Below are positions 47,642 through 58,917 of a DNA stretch of 64,000 nucleotides, piece by piece. The DNA is from CAZQFV01 sp964613665. GTDB taxonomy: Bacteria; Chloroflexota; Chloroflexia; DTKN01. The position numbers and the translations under genes are program-made. The stretch covers positions 21,048 to 85,047 of the forward strand of contig CAZTIG010000012.1 of assembly GCA_964613665.1 (NCBI GenBank), given 5' to 3'. Position 1 is the stretch's first letter, and each line of letters begins with the position of its first letter. The notes under the pieces were generated by a model. It ran no database searches and was not told the DNA's origin. It worked only from the letters and a program-made list of their open reading frames with translations.

Positions 47642-50530
47642 CTAGCGCTCCGGGAAGGTGGCCGATACCGAGTACGGCAGCGTCGTCGTAAAGTTCTCGT
47701 CCGTGTAGAGCCGTATCCAGAACGTGCTTTCCACCAGGGTATCGGTGATGATCTGCCAGCCGTCCCAGGGGTTGTTGTCGTATGCGTACCAGCCCGTCGA
47801 GCTGTAGAGGAGCATCTGGCCGTGGATCCCCGGGGCATAGTTCCACATGTCCGCGGTGATGCGGCCTGGCCGGCCAGGGAAGGAGAAGAAGTCGTCCCTG
47901 TCATCGGGGCGGGCGACATAGGCCTGGCCCGAGCACAGCGGGCCGTTGGCCTCGCCGATGGAGTCATTGTCCTCCAGCTCCCAGAAGCTTCCGCTGGCCA
48001 GGTAGCAGCGGTTCCAGTCCCTGATGACCAGGGATAGGTAGATCGGCCGGGGTGCCCGCTGCACCGATACGGCGTGGGTGGCCGTATCCACGGCGCAGCC
48101 GTTGCTGGCGCTCATGGTAACGGGCTGGGGGCCGCTGGTCCCGTAGGCATGGACGACCACCCGGCCGGTCGCGGTCACGGTGCCCAGGTTCCAGGTATAG
48201 TACAGTGGCGCGAGGCTGGTGGCCGTGCCGGTGAAGGTGACCGGTTGGCCCACCATCGGGGTGACCGGTGTCCACACGAACTCGGCGTCGGACACTGGGC
48301 TGCAGGTGACCGTCACTGGCAGCGTCGCGGTGACTTCCTCCTGGCACGGGTTGGTGGCAGTGACGACGATGGCAAACGCGCCGGGTACAGTCCAGCTGTA
48401 GGCCGCGGTGGTGCTGACGGTGCCGTTGTCCCACACGAAGAGTACCGGCAACGTGGCGGTGGGTGGGCTGTAGGTGGCCGTGTACACCCCAGCCTCTCCG
48501 GTAAGGAGAGCGGCGGGGCCATGCACGGCGAGCCCTGTCAACGGGTCGCATGAGGTGGCCACCAGCACATCCAACGTGGCGCTGACCAGGCGGCAGCGGT
48601 TACCGACGGTGACAGTGATGGCGTGGGAACCCGGGGCGGTCCAGCTGTAAGCCGCGGTGGCGCTCACCGTGCCGTTGTCCCAGGTGATCGTCACCGGCAG
48701 GGTGGCCGTGGGCGGGCTGTAGGTGGCTGTGTAGAGCCCGGTCTCGCCCGGGTTGAGGTAGATCGGCCCGGCGATCTGCGCCTCGACCGGCGGGTAACAG
48801 GGATAGGCCACCGTGATGGGCCGGTTCGCGCTGACCTGGCTGCAGGGGTTGTTGACGGTGACGGCGACGGTGTAGACGCCGGGATCGGGCCAACCGTGGT
48901 AGTAGGCACTGGGGCCTGTTGCGCCGTTGTCCCAGGTGATTGTCAGCGGCAGGGTGGCGGTGGGCGGGCTGTAGATCGCCGTGTAGGTCGCGGGCTGCCC
49001 CGGTGCCAGGCTGCCCGGACCGCTGATCTCTGCCCCCGTGAGCGGCTGGCACACGGTCACGGCCAGGGCACCCTGGGCTCCGCCACAGGGGTTGGTTGCG
49101 GTGACAGCGACAGTGTACGTATCCGGGGACGTCCAGCTGTAGACGGCGATGGGGCCCACCGTGCCATTGTCCCAGGCGATCGCCACCGGCAGGGTAGCCG
49201 TGGGCGGGGTGTAGGTGGCCGTGTAGGTCGCGGACTGCCCGACGAAGACGAGGCTGGGCCCGCTTACGTCCGCCGTCAGTACAGGTGTGCAGTCATTGGC
49301 AGCGTACTTTAGGTCTCCGCTGCTCACGTCGTAGTAGCTGATGCGCGGCCGGCCGAGCCCATCCAGCGCCAGGGAGGTGTACTGCCCCACGTCGCCGGCG
49401 CTGTCCACGTGGTCGCACTGCCACGTGTTGTTCCCAGGGCCACAGTTCCCACCGGAGCCGACGTACTGGGCGTAGTGCAGGTCCTTGGCGAGCCCTTCGT
49501 AGAAGCTGATCCGCGGGCGGTCGGCCCCGTCCAGGGCCACGGAGGTATGTCCGCCCTTGTTCCCGACCCCCTGGATGGTGTCGCACCGCCAGGTGTTGTT
49601 TCCGGGGCCGCAGTTCCCGCCGGATCCGACGTAGCGGGCATACTTCAGGCTGTTCACGCCAAAGTAGCTGATACCGGGCCGGCCGTCAGCGGACAACGCC
49701 AGCGACGTGTAGAGCCCTGCCAGGCCGGCAGTGTCCAGGAAGTCGCATTGCCAGGCGGCCCCACCGCAGTTGCCACCGCTCCCGACAAAGTGAGCGTACT
49801 TCAGGTCGCCGTTGGTCACCGTGCCGTCATAGTAGCTGATGTGGGGCCGATCCATGTCGTCCAGCGCCAGGGAGGTGTGCTGGCCGACGTCGCCGGCGCT
49901 GTCCACCACCGCGCCGATCCAGGAGCTGCCGTCGAAGTAGATGCACCGCAGATCACCGTCGGAGGCGTCGTAGTAGCTGATATGGGGCCGCCCGCTGCTG
50001 TCCAGCGCCAGGGAGGTGTACCGGCCCACGTCCCCAGCGCTATCGATCGGCTTGATCTGCCAGGATGTGCCGTCGAAGAAGGCATACTTCAGATCGCCGT
50101 TGGAGGCGTCATAGTAGCTGATGTGGAGGTGGCCGGCACCGTCCACGGCAATGGAGCTGTACAGCCCCACGTCGCCGGCGCTGTCCAGCGTCTGGCAGTC
50201 CCAGCTATTGGCGGGCCCGCAGTTCCCACCTGTGGCCGCGAAGCTGGCGTACTTGAGGTCGCCATTGGAGGCATCGTAGTAGCTGATGTGGGGGTTGCCC
50301 GTGGCGTCCAGGGCCAGCGAGGTATGCGCGCCGACAGTGCCGGGGCTGTCCACCACGGTGACCTGCCAGATGAGCTGCTCTACCCAGGCCGTAGCGGGAC
50401 CGCCGCCCGTGCTGCGGCTGGCCGTCGCCGGGGCCGGCAGAGCGGGGGAAGCGGCTGCGGCAATGGCCAGGAGCAGGGCCTGGAGCGACACGGCCAGGGA
50501 TGCCGCGAGGGCCAGTAACCTCTTGCGCAT
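47642..50530 (-). CDS. Large exported repeat protein: beta-propeller-like repeats, PKD-like repeats and C-terminal PPC-like domain
   Basis: 962-residue surface protein of unknown function. After a signal peptide (about 1-35), eight or so repeats of about 45-55 residues (about 55-415) each carry a variant of SLALDxxGxPHISYYDASNGDLKYA, a beta-propeller-like unit. Five Ig/PKD-like modules of about 85 residues follow (about 415-825), each with YTATYSPPTATLPVTIxWDNGT. The C-terminal part (about 850-962) resembles a pre-peptidase C-terminal domain (ELEDNDSIGEAN). GGAGG lies 4 nt before the ATG at 50530. It is co-transcribed with a sensor kinase (upstream) and a Ser/Thr kinase (downstream). Confidence 0.82.
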   Translation of the reverse strand: MRKRLLALAASLAVSLQALLLAIAAAASPALPAPATASRSTGGGPATAWVEQLIWQVTVVDSPGTVGAHTSLALDATGNPHISYYDASNGDLKYASFAATGGNCGPANSWDCQTLDSAGDVGLYSSIAVDGAGHLHISYYDASNGDLKYAFFDGTSWQIKPIDSAGDVGRYTSLALDSSGRPHISYYDASDGDLRCIYFDGSSWIGAVVDSAGDVGQHTSLALDDMDRPHISYYDGTVTNGDLKYAHFVGSGGNCGGAAWQCDFLDTAGLAGLYTSLALSADGRPGISYFGVNSLKYARYVGSGGNCGPGNNTWRCDTIQGVGNKGGHTSVALDGADRPRISFYEGLAKDLHYAQYVGSGGNCGPGNNTWQCDHVDSAGDVGQYTSLALDGLGRPRISYYDVSSGDLKYAANDCTPVLTADVSGPSLVFVGQSATYTATYTPPTATLPVAIAWDNGTVGPIAVYSWTSPDTYTVAVTATNPCGGAQGALAVTVCQPLTGAEISGPGSLAPGQPATYTAIYSPPTATLPLTITWDNGATGPSAYYHGWPDPGVYTVAVTVNNPCSQVSANRPITVAYPCYPPVEAQIAGPIYLNPGETGLYTATYSPPTATLPVTITWDNGTVSATAAYSWTAPGSHAITVTVGNRCRLVSATLDVLVATSCDPLTGLAVHGPAALLTGEAGVYTATYSPPTATLPVLFVWDNGTVSTTAAYSWTVPGAFAIVVTATNPCQEEVTATLPVTVTCSPVSDAEFVWTPVTPMVGQPVTFTGTATSLAPLYYTWNLGTVTATGRVVVHAYGTSGPQPVTMSASNGCAVDTATHAVSVQRAPRPIYLSLVIRDWNRCYLASGSFWELEDNDSIGEANGPLCSGQAYVARPDDRDDFFSFPGRPGRITADMWNYAPGIHGQMLLYSSTGWYAYDNNPWDGWQIITDTLVESTFWIRLYTDENFTTTLPYSVSATFPER

Positions 50531-50569
50531 CGTGCCTCCGAACGCCAACGAGCGACTGCCGGTCGGCCC

Positions 50570-52492
<1,923 letters not shown>

Positions 52493-52614
52493 TGGGTACC
52501 TCTTTCTCCTATGACATCGAGTGTATGAATGCTGCCGAGCCCAGGTGGCCATCGGAGTGGCTGCACCCCAATGAGACCAGGCAGAGATGATCTGGCGCTC
52601 ATTCCCTAGTCTGC

Positions 52615-52643
52615 ATTCTAGCAGGCCAGGCTGGGTTTGTCAA
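52615..52643 (-). promoter_or_regulatory. Promoter of the histidine kinase / repeat protein / Ser-Thr kinase operon
   Basis: Minus-strand TTGACA (52643-52638) and TAGAAT (52620-52615), 17-nt spacer; leader about 120 nt. The gap 52493-53035 otherwise holds repeat copy 4 and unassigned sequence (about 52644-52816). Confidence 0.8.
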
Positions 52644-52816
52644 CAGCGCGCCCGGCCGGGGTGCGCGCCACTTGTGTCGGTGCAAGACGAAAGCGCTCCG
52701 CCTCGCCCGATGGGAGCCCACGCTGCGCCGGGCGCGTCGTGCCGCCCCAGTTCGGCGAGCTTCTGATTGCGGGCGGACCGTGCCAGGGTCGATCTGCAAA
52801 CTTGTCGGGCGCCCGC

Positions 52817-52969
52817 CCACGGCGATAACAATATCGCGGTGGTGCACCACGAATGGCAAGTGCCCGGCCTGCAGGAAACGCGACGCAGCCGTACCATTGA
52901 GCCGCCCCTGCATGAGCGGCGTCGTGTCGTTGCCGGGGCCGGGCACTTGCCGGTCAAACCCGGCGACTT
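52817..52969 (-). repeat. Dispersed inverted-repeat element, copy 4 (divergent)
   Basis: About 153 bp, reversed. Inner arms GGCAAGTGCCCGGC and GCCGGGCACTTGCC are perfect, as in copies 2 and 3. The centre differs much more (for example CTCATGCAGGGGCGGCTC where copy 2 has CACATCCAGGGACACGGC). The 3' flank has ATTCGTGGTGCACCAC like copy 1. It ends about 18 nt before the left end of the decayed IS630 element. Confidence 0.82.
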
Positions 52970-52986
52970 CATGCCAATCGTGGTTC

Positions 52987-53933
52987 GAGAAACCGTGGTA
53001 TAATGTCCTGCAAACGATAGCAGGAGTAGACTGGAATGGCCCGACATGTGCGGATTGAGTGGTAGGAGGATGAGGCCACGCTGAAACAGCGCTACCTGGA
53101 TGAAAAGGACACCCAAAACCGGACGAGTCTCCAAGCGTTCTGGCTACTGCGCGGCGGACGGGCGATTGGGGAGGTAGCAGGCATTGTGGGACGACATCCG
53201 CGCACCGTGCAAGACTGGGTGGCCTGGTATCGGCAGGGGGGCTTGGCCGAAGTCTTGCGCCATCGAGATGGGGGACCTGGGGGCAAGGGGTCGCGCCTGA
53301 CGCCGGCGCAGACCCAGGAGTTGGCCGCCGCTGCCCGCGCGGAAGAGCAACCCGCGTGGAAAAAGGGGGATTGAGGGCGGCGTTAGACGCGGCGGGTGCC
53401 CCAGACGCCGCTGGCGTGCACTGGGGAGATGAGATGCGCGTCGGCTTGATCGGCCAAGTGCGCAAGGTGTGGGCCCCGCATGGGGTCAGGGTGGTGCAGA
53501 TTCGAGCACCAGGACGTCTGGGCATATCTCAACCTGGCGGTCAACGGGTTGACCGGCGAACTGCGGTGGCGCTGGACACGAATATGGAAGGCGCGTCGCT
53601 TGCGCCAGTTGTGCAGTATGCGGGCAAGGAGGGCGTAACGACGCTGATATGGGATCGCGCGCGGGGGCACCGCGGCCCAGCATACGCGGCGGTCGAAGTG
53701 CGGCGGATTGAACAACCGCCATATTCGCCGGAGCTGAATCCGGCCGAGCGGGTGTTCGAGTACCTCCGGGCCCAAGTCGAGGGCAAGGTGTATGGTACGA
53801 TCGGGGCCAGGCAACAGGCCATCGAAGCGGAACCGAAGAAGCTGCCTTGCTCCCGACACGGTGAAGCGATTAGCCGGCTGGAACTGGATTCGCCAAGCAG
53901 TTATTGGCATGTCTCAGACAAACACGGTTTCTC
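52987..53933 (+). mobile_element. Decayed IS630-family insertion sequence
   Basis: Short terminal inverted repeats GAGAAACCGTG (52987-52997) and CACGGTTTCTC (53923-53933) bound a broken transposase. orfA (53036-53374) has an HTH part (IVGRHPRTVQDWVAWYRQGGL) and an in-frame TAG at codon 10. orfB (from 53356, a -1 shift at GAAAAAGGGGG) keeps the Asp-containing HWGDEMRVGL and the ELNPAERVFEYLR end, but a middle segment (YLNLAVNGLTGELRW) is in a third frame. A clear TA target duplication is not seen. The programmed -1 shift may be original to the family; the other breaks are decay. Confidence 0.82.
53036..53900 (+). pseudogene. IS630 transposase remnant
   Basis: Coding part of the element above. 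At least two frameshifts plus one nonsense codon, so no functional transposase can be made without major recoding. The order of motifs (HTH, first Asp, YLNLAVNG, second Asp WDRARGHR, Glu in YSPELNPAERVFE) is that of IS630 DDE transposases. Confidence 0.82.
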
Positions 53934-54087
53934 AATAGACGATTGGAATAATACACTCATGGATGAGGTTCTGCCGCCAGCGTCGCAGCCGGCGTGCCTC
54001 CGGGCCGCGACGACAACAGGCTCGGGTGAGGCTGCCGGTGTGCGGTTCTGCATGCCGGATATCGTCTGACAGCAACGGGAGGATTCC

Positions 54088-55809
54088 ATGGACAAGTCGC
54101 GTTTGATCCCCGCGGTGCTCGTGCTCCTGGGGTTGGTCCTGGCCATCGGCGCCTGTGGGCCCGCCGAGAACCCCACTGCCATCCCGACCCTCACACCCCC
54201 CGCCACCGCCGGGCCGCCCACGGTGACGCCTCCGCCTACCCCCCCACCCATGTCCTCGCCGCAGCCGACGCCGTCCCCGACGTGCGTCGACGCTGCCAGG
54301 CTGGACGGCGAGGCCATTGTTCCGGAGGGCACCCTGTTGCCCGGCCAATCCTTCATCAAGACCTGGCGCCTGACGAACAACGGCACCTGTGCCTGGACCC
54401 AGGACTATGCCCTGGTCTTTGCCACGGGGGACCGCATGGGGGCGGCCGAGGCCGTTCCGCTGCCGGTGGCGGTCGCGCCGGGAAGCCCGGTGGAGCTGTC
54501 GGTCGCGCTGACCGCGCCGGCCGGAAGCGGCACCTACATGGGCCGCTGGCTCCTGCGCAACGCCAGCGGAGCCCGCTTCGGCGTCGGCCCCGACGCCCAG
54601 TCCTCGCTGACGGTGCAAGTCACGGTCTCGGTGGCACCGGTAGCGACGCCGACGCCCACGCCCCAGCCTCCGACCAACGCCTGGCGCGGCGAGTACTTTG
54701 CCAACCGCGACCTGAGCGGCTCGCCCGCACTGGTGCGCGAAGACAGCGCCATCGATTTCAGCTGGGGCTCGGCATCGCCCGACCCGGCCATTCCCTCCGA
54801 CGGCTTCTCCGTCCGCTGGGTGCGCAAGTTCAGCTTCGAGCCCGGACCCTACCGCTTCTGGGCATCGGTGGACGACGGTGTGCGCCTGTGGGTGGACGAC
54901 GTGCTCGTGCTCGACGAGTGGAGAAACGGCTCGCAGCGCGAGGTGACGGCCGACCACATGATCACCGCCGGCAGCCACAACCTGCGCGTCGAGTACTATG
55001 ACCAGGGAGGGGCAGCCGTCATCCAGGTATCGTGGGACAGGATTACCTCTTTCCCCGACTGGAAGGGCGAGTACTGGGCCAACATGGACATGAGCGGGGA
55101 CGCCGCGCTGATGCGCAACGACACCGCCATCGATTTTGACTGGGGCACCTCTGCGCCCGCGCCGGGCCTGCCGGCGGACGGCTTTTCCGCCCGCTGGACG
55201 CGTACTGCTTCCTTCGACGGCACCGACTACCGCTTCCACGTCGTCGTGGATGACGGCGCCATCCTGTACCTGGACGGCGAGGTTCTCCTCGATAGCTGGC
55301 GGGACGGACCAGCCCGCGAGCTGACCATCGACACGGCTGTGTCCGCGGGCCCGCACGGCGTACGGGTCGACTACTACGAGCACGGGGGCAACGCCAGGAT
55401 CGAGGTCTGGTGGGAAAAGGTCAGCGCGGCCTTCTACGATTGGAAGGGGGAGTACTGGGCCAATGCCGACCTGAGCGGGACCCCCGCCCTGGTGCAGGGC
55501 GAGAGCCGCGTCGAGTTCAACTGGGGAGCCGGCTCGGCGGCAGGAGGCCTGCCGGTGGACAACTGGTCCGCCCGCTGGACGCGCACCGTCAGCTTCGACC
55601 CAGGGACCTACCGCTTCCACATCCTGGTGGACGACGGCGCGCGCCTGTGGATCGACGACGAGCTGGTCATCGACGCCTGGCAGGATGGCACGGCCCGCGA
55701 GGTCTCCACGGACCTGACCCTGGCCCGTGGGGCGCACGCGCTGCGGGTCGAGTACTATGAGCGGGTGGGTGACGCCCAGGTGCGCCTGTGGTGGGAGAAG
55801 GAGCAGTAG
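54088..55809 (+). CDS. Lipoprotein with NBR1-type Ig-like domain and three PA14 domains
   Basis: 573 residues, paralogue of the 12089-13465 product. A lipobox (AIGA-C) ends the signal peptide; then a Pro/Thr-rich linker, an NBR1-type Ig-like domain (about 70-185, FIKTWRLTNNGTCAW) and three PA14 modules (about 200-325, 326-447 and 448-573), each starting WRGEYFANRDL-, WKGEYWANMDM- or WKGEYWANADL-like and containing a VDDGxRLWVDD strand. Probable glycan-binding surface protein. GGGAGGATTCC precedes the ATG. It lies 154 nt after the IS remnant. Confidence 0.88.
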   Translation: MDKSRLIPAVLVLLGLVLAIGACGPAENPTAIPTLTPPATAGPPTVTPPPTPPPMSSPQPTPSPTCVDAARLDGEAIVPEGTLLPGQSFIKTWRLTNNGTCAWTQDYALVFATGDRMGAAEAVPLPVAVAPGSPVELSVALTAPAGSGTYMGRWLLRNASGARFGVGPDAQSSLTVQVTVSVAPVATPTPTPQPPTNAWRGEYFANRDLSGSPALVREDSAIDFSWGSASPDPAIPSDGFSVRWVRKFSFEPGPYRFWASVDDGVRLWVDDVLVLDEWRNGSQREVTADHMITAGSHNLRVEYYDQGGAAVIQVSWDRITSFPDWKGEYWANMDMSGDAALMRNDTAIDFDWGTSAPAPGLPADGFSARWTRTASFDGTDYRFHVVVDDGAILYLDGEVLLDSWRDGPARELTIDTAVSAGPHGVRVDYYEHGGNARIEVWWEKVSAAFYDWKGEYWANADLSGTPALVQGESRVEFNWGAGSAAGGLPVDNWSARWTRTVSFDPGTYRFHILVDDGARLWIDDELVIDAWQDGTAREVSTDLTLARGAHALRVEYYERVGDAQVRLWWEKEQ

Positions 55810-55840
55810 CGCCGCAGTTGCTGCCCGCAGCAACCGTCCC

Positions 55841-55879
55841 GCGCCAGCGGCAGGGGATCCTGACCTGCCGCTGGCGCCT
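55841..55879. terminator. Bidirectional terminator after the PA14 lipoprotein gene
   Basis: 14-bp stem GCGCCAGCGGCAGG/CCTGCCGCTGGCGC (55841-55877), 9-nt loop with GGATCC, then CTTCAGG. It sits between convergent genes; the T-run is weak. Confidence 0.6.
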
Positions 55880-56692
55880 TCAGGACGGCAGCAGGCCGTA
55901 GCGCTGCAGCACCTTCAGCACCTGGATGGTGGCCCCGGCGGCCAGGCCGGCGCCGTCCTCGGAGGCCCAGCTGCCGTCGGGCTGCTGGCGCCGCCCCAGC
56001 TCAGCTAGGCCCCGCTGCACAAAGGGGTGCTCTCTGGGCAGACCGGCCTGTTCCAGGCAGCTGAGCGCCCAGGCGATCTGCGACGACTCCCAGTCGGCGA
56101 GCGGCCTGCTCTCCAGCAGCTGCAGGCCCCGGCGGGCGGCCTCGGCATAGGCCGGCCCGGCCATCAGCAGGACGCTGGTCGCGATCCACGTGCTGTGCAG
56201 GTAGCCGTAGAACTTGCCGGTCTCATCCTGGTGCGCGAGGAGGAAGCCCAGGGCCTTCTGGCCGGCCGGTTCCGTGCCGCAGCCCTGCACGGTCAGCCAG
56301 TAGGTGGCATAGGCCGACAGGTACAGCCGCGTCCGCAGGTCGCCGATGGCCACCCAGGGCGGCAGCTCGTACTGGCCGATGGCCGGCTCCTCATCCCAGC
56401 CGCCGTCGGCCTGCTGCACGCTCCGCAGGTAGGCGCAGGCCCGCTCGGCGATGGGTGATCCCAGCATGCCCAGCTCGTCGAGCCACCACAGAGCCGTCAG
56501 GGTGTTGTCCACGGTGCTGAGGTTGCCGGCGACCATGCCGAAGGGGAAGCCGCCGTCCTCATTCTGCAGGACGACAAAGGGCTGAACGGTGGCCGGCTCC
56601 GGCGGGGTGCCAGCCAGGACCCAGTACAGGCGGGCTCTTTCCAATGCGGTTGCCCGGGCCTCGACAAAAGCGACCGCGCTCGCGAAATCCAT
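55880..56692 (-). CDS. Prenyltransferase / squalene-cyclase-like alpha-toroid repeat protein
   Basis: 270 residues containing several alpha-alpha repeats of the terpene cyclase/prenyltransferase type, with QW-like motifs (NEDGGFPFG, QQADGGWDEE, RRQQPDGSWASED). No DxDD catalytic motif of squalene cyclases is visible, so it may be a non-catalytic or different-function member. Start at ATG 56692 (domain begins MDFASAVAFVEARA); the ribosome binding site is weak. Its 5' end abuts a VapC relic on the other strand. Confidence 0.72.
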   Translation of the reverse strand: MDFASAVAFVEARATALERARLYWVLAGTPPEPATVQPFVVLQNEDGGFPFGMVAGNLSTVDNTLTALWWLDELGMLGSPIAERACAYLRSVQQADGGWDEEPAIGQYELPPWVAIGDLRTRLYLSAYATYWLTVQGCGTEPAGQKALGFLLAHQDETGKFYGYLHSTWIATSVLLMAGPAYAEAARRGLQLLESRPLADWESSQIAWALSCLEQAGLPREHPFVQRGLAELGRRQQPDGSWASEDGAGLAAGATIQVLKVLQRYGLLPS

Positions 56693-56807
56693 CGCCACCG
56701 CTCGCCTCCACGGCGCCGACGCCCTGCTGACCAACGATCGCCGGATGGAGCGGGTGTCCACGCCGCGCGTCATTCTCCTGGAGGACTATGCCCCGCCTGG
56801 CTCCTGA
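56679..56807 (+). pseudogene. VapC-type PIN domain C-terminal relic
   Basis: A plus-strand fragment of about 43 codons (ALAKSIATARLHGADALLTND... ending VILLEDY) matches the C-terminal end of PIN-domain ribonuclease toxins (the GADALLTNDRR motif holds the last acidic residues). No N-terminal part or antitoxin gene is found upstream, where the opposite-strand gene begins. It is therefore a remnant. Confidence 0.65.
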
Positions 56808-57583
56808 TCCAGCGCTCCTGGCAGGTCGGCCAGGGAGTCGAGCACCACGGTGGGCTGCACCGGCCCCTCCAGGTCCTGCGGCCGGAAGTGGCCGGTGCGC
56901 AGCAGGATCGTGCGCATGCCCACGGACTGCCCGCCGGCCACGTCCGACTCCACCCGGTCGCCCACCCCGGCTGCCTCGGCTGCCCCTACCCCCAGCTCCT
57001 CCAGGGCCATCCGGTAGCAGATCGGCGAGGGCTTGCCGATGAGAGTGGCCTTCTGCCCGCTGGCGCGCTCCAGCAACGCCAGCCAGCCGCCGACGTTCAC
57101 CGTCGGGCCGTGCCGGCCCAGGTCGTAGGGGTCGGCCTGCATGACGACAAAGCCGGCGCCGTCCCAAAGCGCGCGCAGGACGCGGTTCAGCAGGTCGTAG
57201 GTGAACTGCTCGGCCATGTCGCCCAGGACGACGCAGTCGGCGCCCTCCTCGACCAGGTCCAGGCCGGCGAACTCCTCCCGGCCGTCGCCGGCGAGCAGGA
57301 CCCAGCAGCGCGGCCGGCCCTGCTGGCGCAGGTACTGCGCGGTCAGGTAGGAAGCGGTCAGCACTTCGGATGGATCGATGGCATAGCCCATATCGCCCAA
57401 CTGCCGGGCGACCGTGACCCGTGAGCGCCGGGTGATGTTGGTGAGCAGGCGCAGGGGATACCCGCGCCGGCGCAGCTCGGCCACCGCTTCTGGTCCGCCG
57501 GCAACCGGCCGGCCGGCCTGGTAGAACACGCCGTCGATGTCCAGTATGAGCGCGCGCACGCCCCGCAACCTGGGATCCGCCAT
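56786..57583 (-). CDS. HAD-IIA family sugar/nucleotide phosphatase (NagD-like)
   Basis: 265 residues. Motif I LDIDGVFYQ (nucleophile Asp plus second Asp), motif II LLTN, a C2 cap of the type IIA, and motif III/IV around GKPSPICY and GVGDRVESDV. Related proteins dephosphorylate sugar or p-nitrophenyl phosphates. Start at ATG 57583, 25 nt after the DUF362 gene stop. Together they may form an operon transcribed from 58793. Confidence 0.9.
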   Translation of the reverse strand: MADPRLRGVRALILDIDGVFYQAGRPVAGGPEAVAELRRRGYPLRLLTNITRRSRVTVARQLGDMGYAIDPSEVLTASYLTAQYLRQQGRPRCWVLLAGDGREEFAGLDLVEEGADCVVLGDMAEQFTYDLLNRVLRALWDGAGFVVMQADPYDLGRHGPTVNVGGWLALLERASGQKATLIGKPSPICYRMALEELGVGAAEAAGVGDRVESDVAGGQSVGMRTILLRTGHFRPQDLEGPVQPTVVLDSLADLPGALDQEPGGA

Positions 57584-57608
57584 GCCCCGTCCTTCTTCCT
57601 TCATCCCG

Positions 57609-58751
57609 CTACTCACCCCGCTGTTCGACCTCCACCAGGTCGTACTCCTTGCTGCCCAGCCCCAGCGCCGCTGCCGCGTCGACGTGCTCCTGCCCATCCA
57701 CCCCCAGCGTCGCTGCCAGCACCCGCTCCCCTGGCCGGACGCCGCGGTCGGCAGCCAGGGACTGTGGCAGGGCCGCGGCCCGGTTGATCGCGTCCAGCGT
57801 GGCCTGTTCCACCGCGACCACGTCGTCCGAGGCGTAGATGCCCTGATCCTGCACGACCGGTGTGTCGGCCGTCGGCATGCAGTCACACTCGGGCTGCACC
57901 TCCAGGGCAAAGTTGAGAAAGACGACCTTGCCAGGGGCAAAGGTGCGCAGGACGGCCTGGGCGGCCTCGGCCAGGCCCTGCTGGAAATCGAGTCGGGTCA
58001 GCCCCTCGAGGCGGATGGCCCCCTCCTGGCAGACGCGCGCGCAGCGGCCGCAGCGCCAGCAGCGCTCGTCCAGCACGCGCAGGGTATCGCCCTCCAGGAC
58101 GATCGCCTCGGTCGGGCAGACGTGCAGGCAGTCCAGGCAGAGTATGCAGGCCTCGTCGTCACGGATGAGCCGTCCCTCGCCGTGGGCAGCGTGCAGGTGG
58201 CCACGGGCCTTCTGCCAGTCTCCGCCGCGGTCACGGCCGGCCACGCCGCCCATGGCCAGGTTTTTGATGGCCCCGCCGTACCCGGCCTGGATGTGCCCCT
58301 TGCAGTGCGAGACGACGACCATCGCCGGGGCATCGTGGATAGCAGTGGCAATGCGCACCTCGCCGAGCACCGGCCCGGCCGGCACGGCGATGCTGTCAAA
58401 GCCGAAGAGGCCGTCGGCCAGGATCACCGGGCAACCCAACGACTGCGGGTTCAGGCCCTCCTGGTTGGCCACCTCCAGGTAGTCCCAGCCGCGGATACGC
58501 ACCGTGTCGGTGACGAACGGCTTGGCCCCCGTCGCCCGAACCGCCTCCACCACCTTGCGCACGAAGAACGGCCGCACGATGCGATGAGAGCCCTCGGAGC
58601 CAAAGTGCATCTTGACGGCGACATACTCGCCGGGCTCGAAGCGGCCGGACAGTCGCAGCCGTTTCAGGACCTCCTCCAACTTCCCCGCCAGGCTGTAGCG
58701 ATAGTCCCAGCGGCTGGCCCGCGCCGAAGCGAAGAACACGGTACTGGCCAT
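57609..58751 (-). CDS. DUF362 protein with two 4Fe-4S clusters
   Basis: 380 residues. The DUF362 part (about 1-190, YVAVKMHFGSEGSHRIVRP, VVSHCKGHIQAGYGGAIKNLAMG) is followed by a bacterial ferredoxin domain with two CxxCxxCxxxC motifs (CILCLDCLHVCP and CWRCGRCARVCQ) at about 200-260, and a C-terminal region with a CDC pair. Proteins of this family are uncharacterised iron-sulfur proteins frequent in anaerobes. AAAGGAGG precedes the ATG. Confidence 0.9.
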   Translation of the reverse strand: MASTVFFASARASRWDYRYSLAGKLEEVLKRLRLSGRFEPGEYVAVKMHFGSEGSHRIVRPFFVRKVVEAVRATGAKPFVTDTVRIRGWDYLEVANQEGLNPQSLGCPVILADGLFGFDSIAVPAGPVLGEVRIATAIHDAPAMVVVSHCKGHIQAGYGGAIKNLAMGGVAGRDRGGDWQKARGHLHAAHGEGRLIRDDEACILCLDCLHVCPTEAIVLEGDTLRVLDERCWRCGRCARVCQEGAIRLEGLTRLDFQQGLAEAAQAVLRTFAPGKVVFLNFALEVQPECDCMPTADTPVVQDQGIYASDDVVAVEQATLDAINRAAALPQSLAADRGVRPGERVLAATLGVDGQEHVDAAAALGLGSKEYDLVEVEQRGE

Positions 58752-58787
58752 AGCACAGCCTCCTTTCTGGGGCGGTAACCCCGCGCT

Positions 58788-58816
58788 ATTCTAGCACAAG
58801 GGGGCCCGGCGGGCAA
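58788..58816 (-). promoter_or_regulatory. Promoter of the DUF362 / HAD phosphatase genes
   Basis: Minus-strand TTGCCC (58816-58811) and TAGAAT (58793-58788), 17-nt spacer. Its -35 box is 2 bp from that of the pyrD promoter. Confidence 0.72.
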
Positions 58817-58818
58817 AC

Positions 58819-58847
58819 TTGCGCACCGGACCGAGTCAGTGTATAAT
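58819..58847 (+). promoter_or_regulatory. Promoter of pyrD / glycerophosphodiesterase genes
   Basis: TTGCGC (58819-58824) and TATAAT (58842-58847), 17-nt spacer; back-to-back with the DUF362 promoter, so a regulator bound between would affect both. Confidence 0.78.
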
Positions 58848-58917
58848 GCGCCATGTAGGGCTCTCGTGGCATCAGTCTGGGTGTCCCTGCCGGCACCCGG
58901 CCCGGGAGGAAGGAGCC

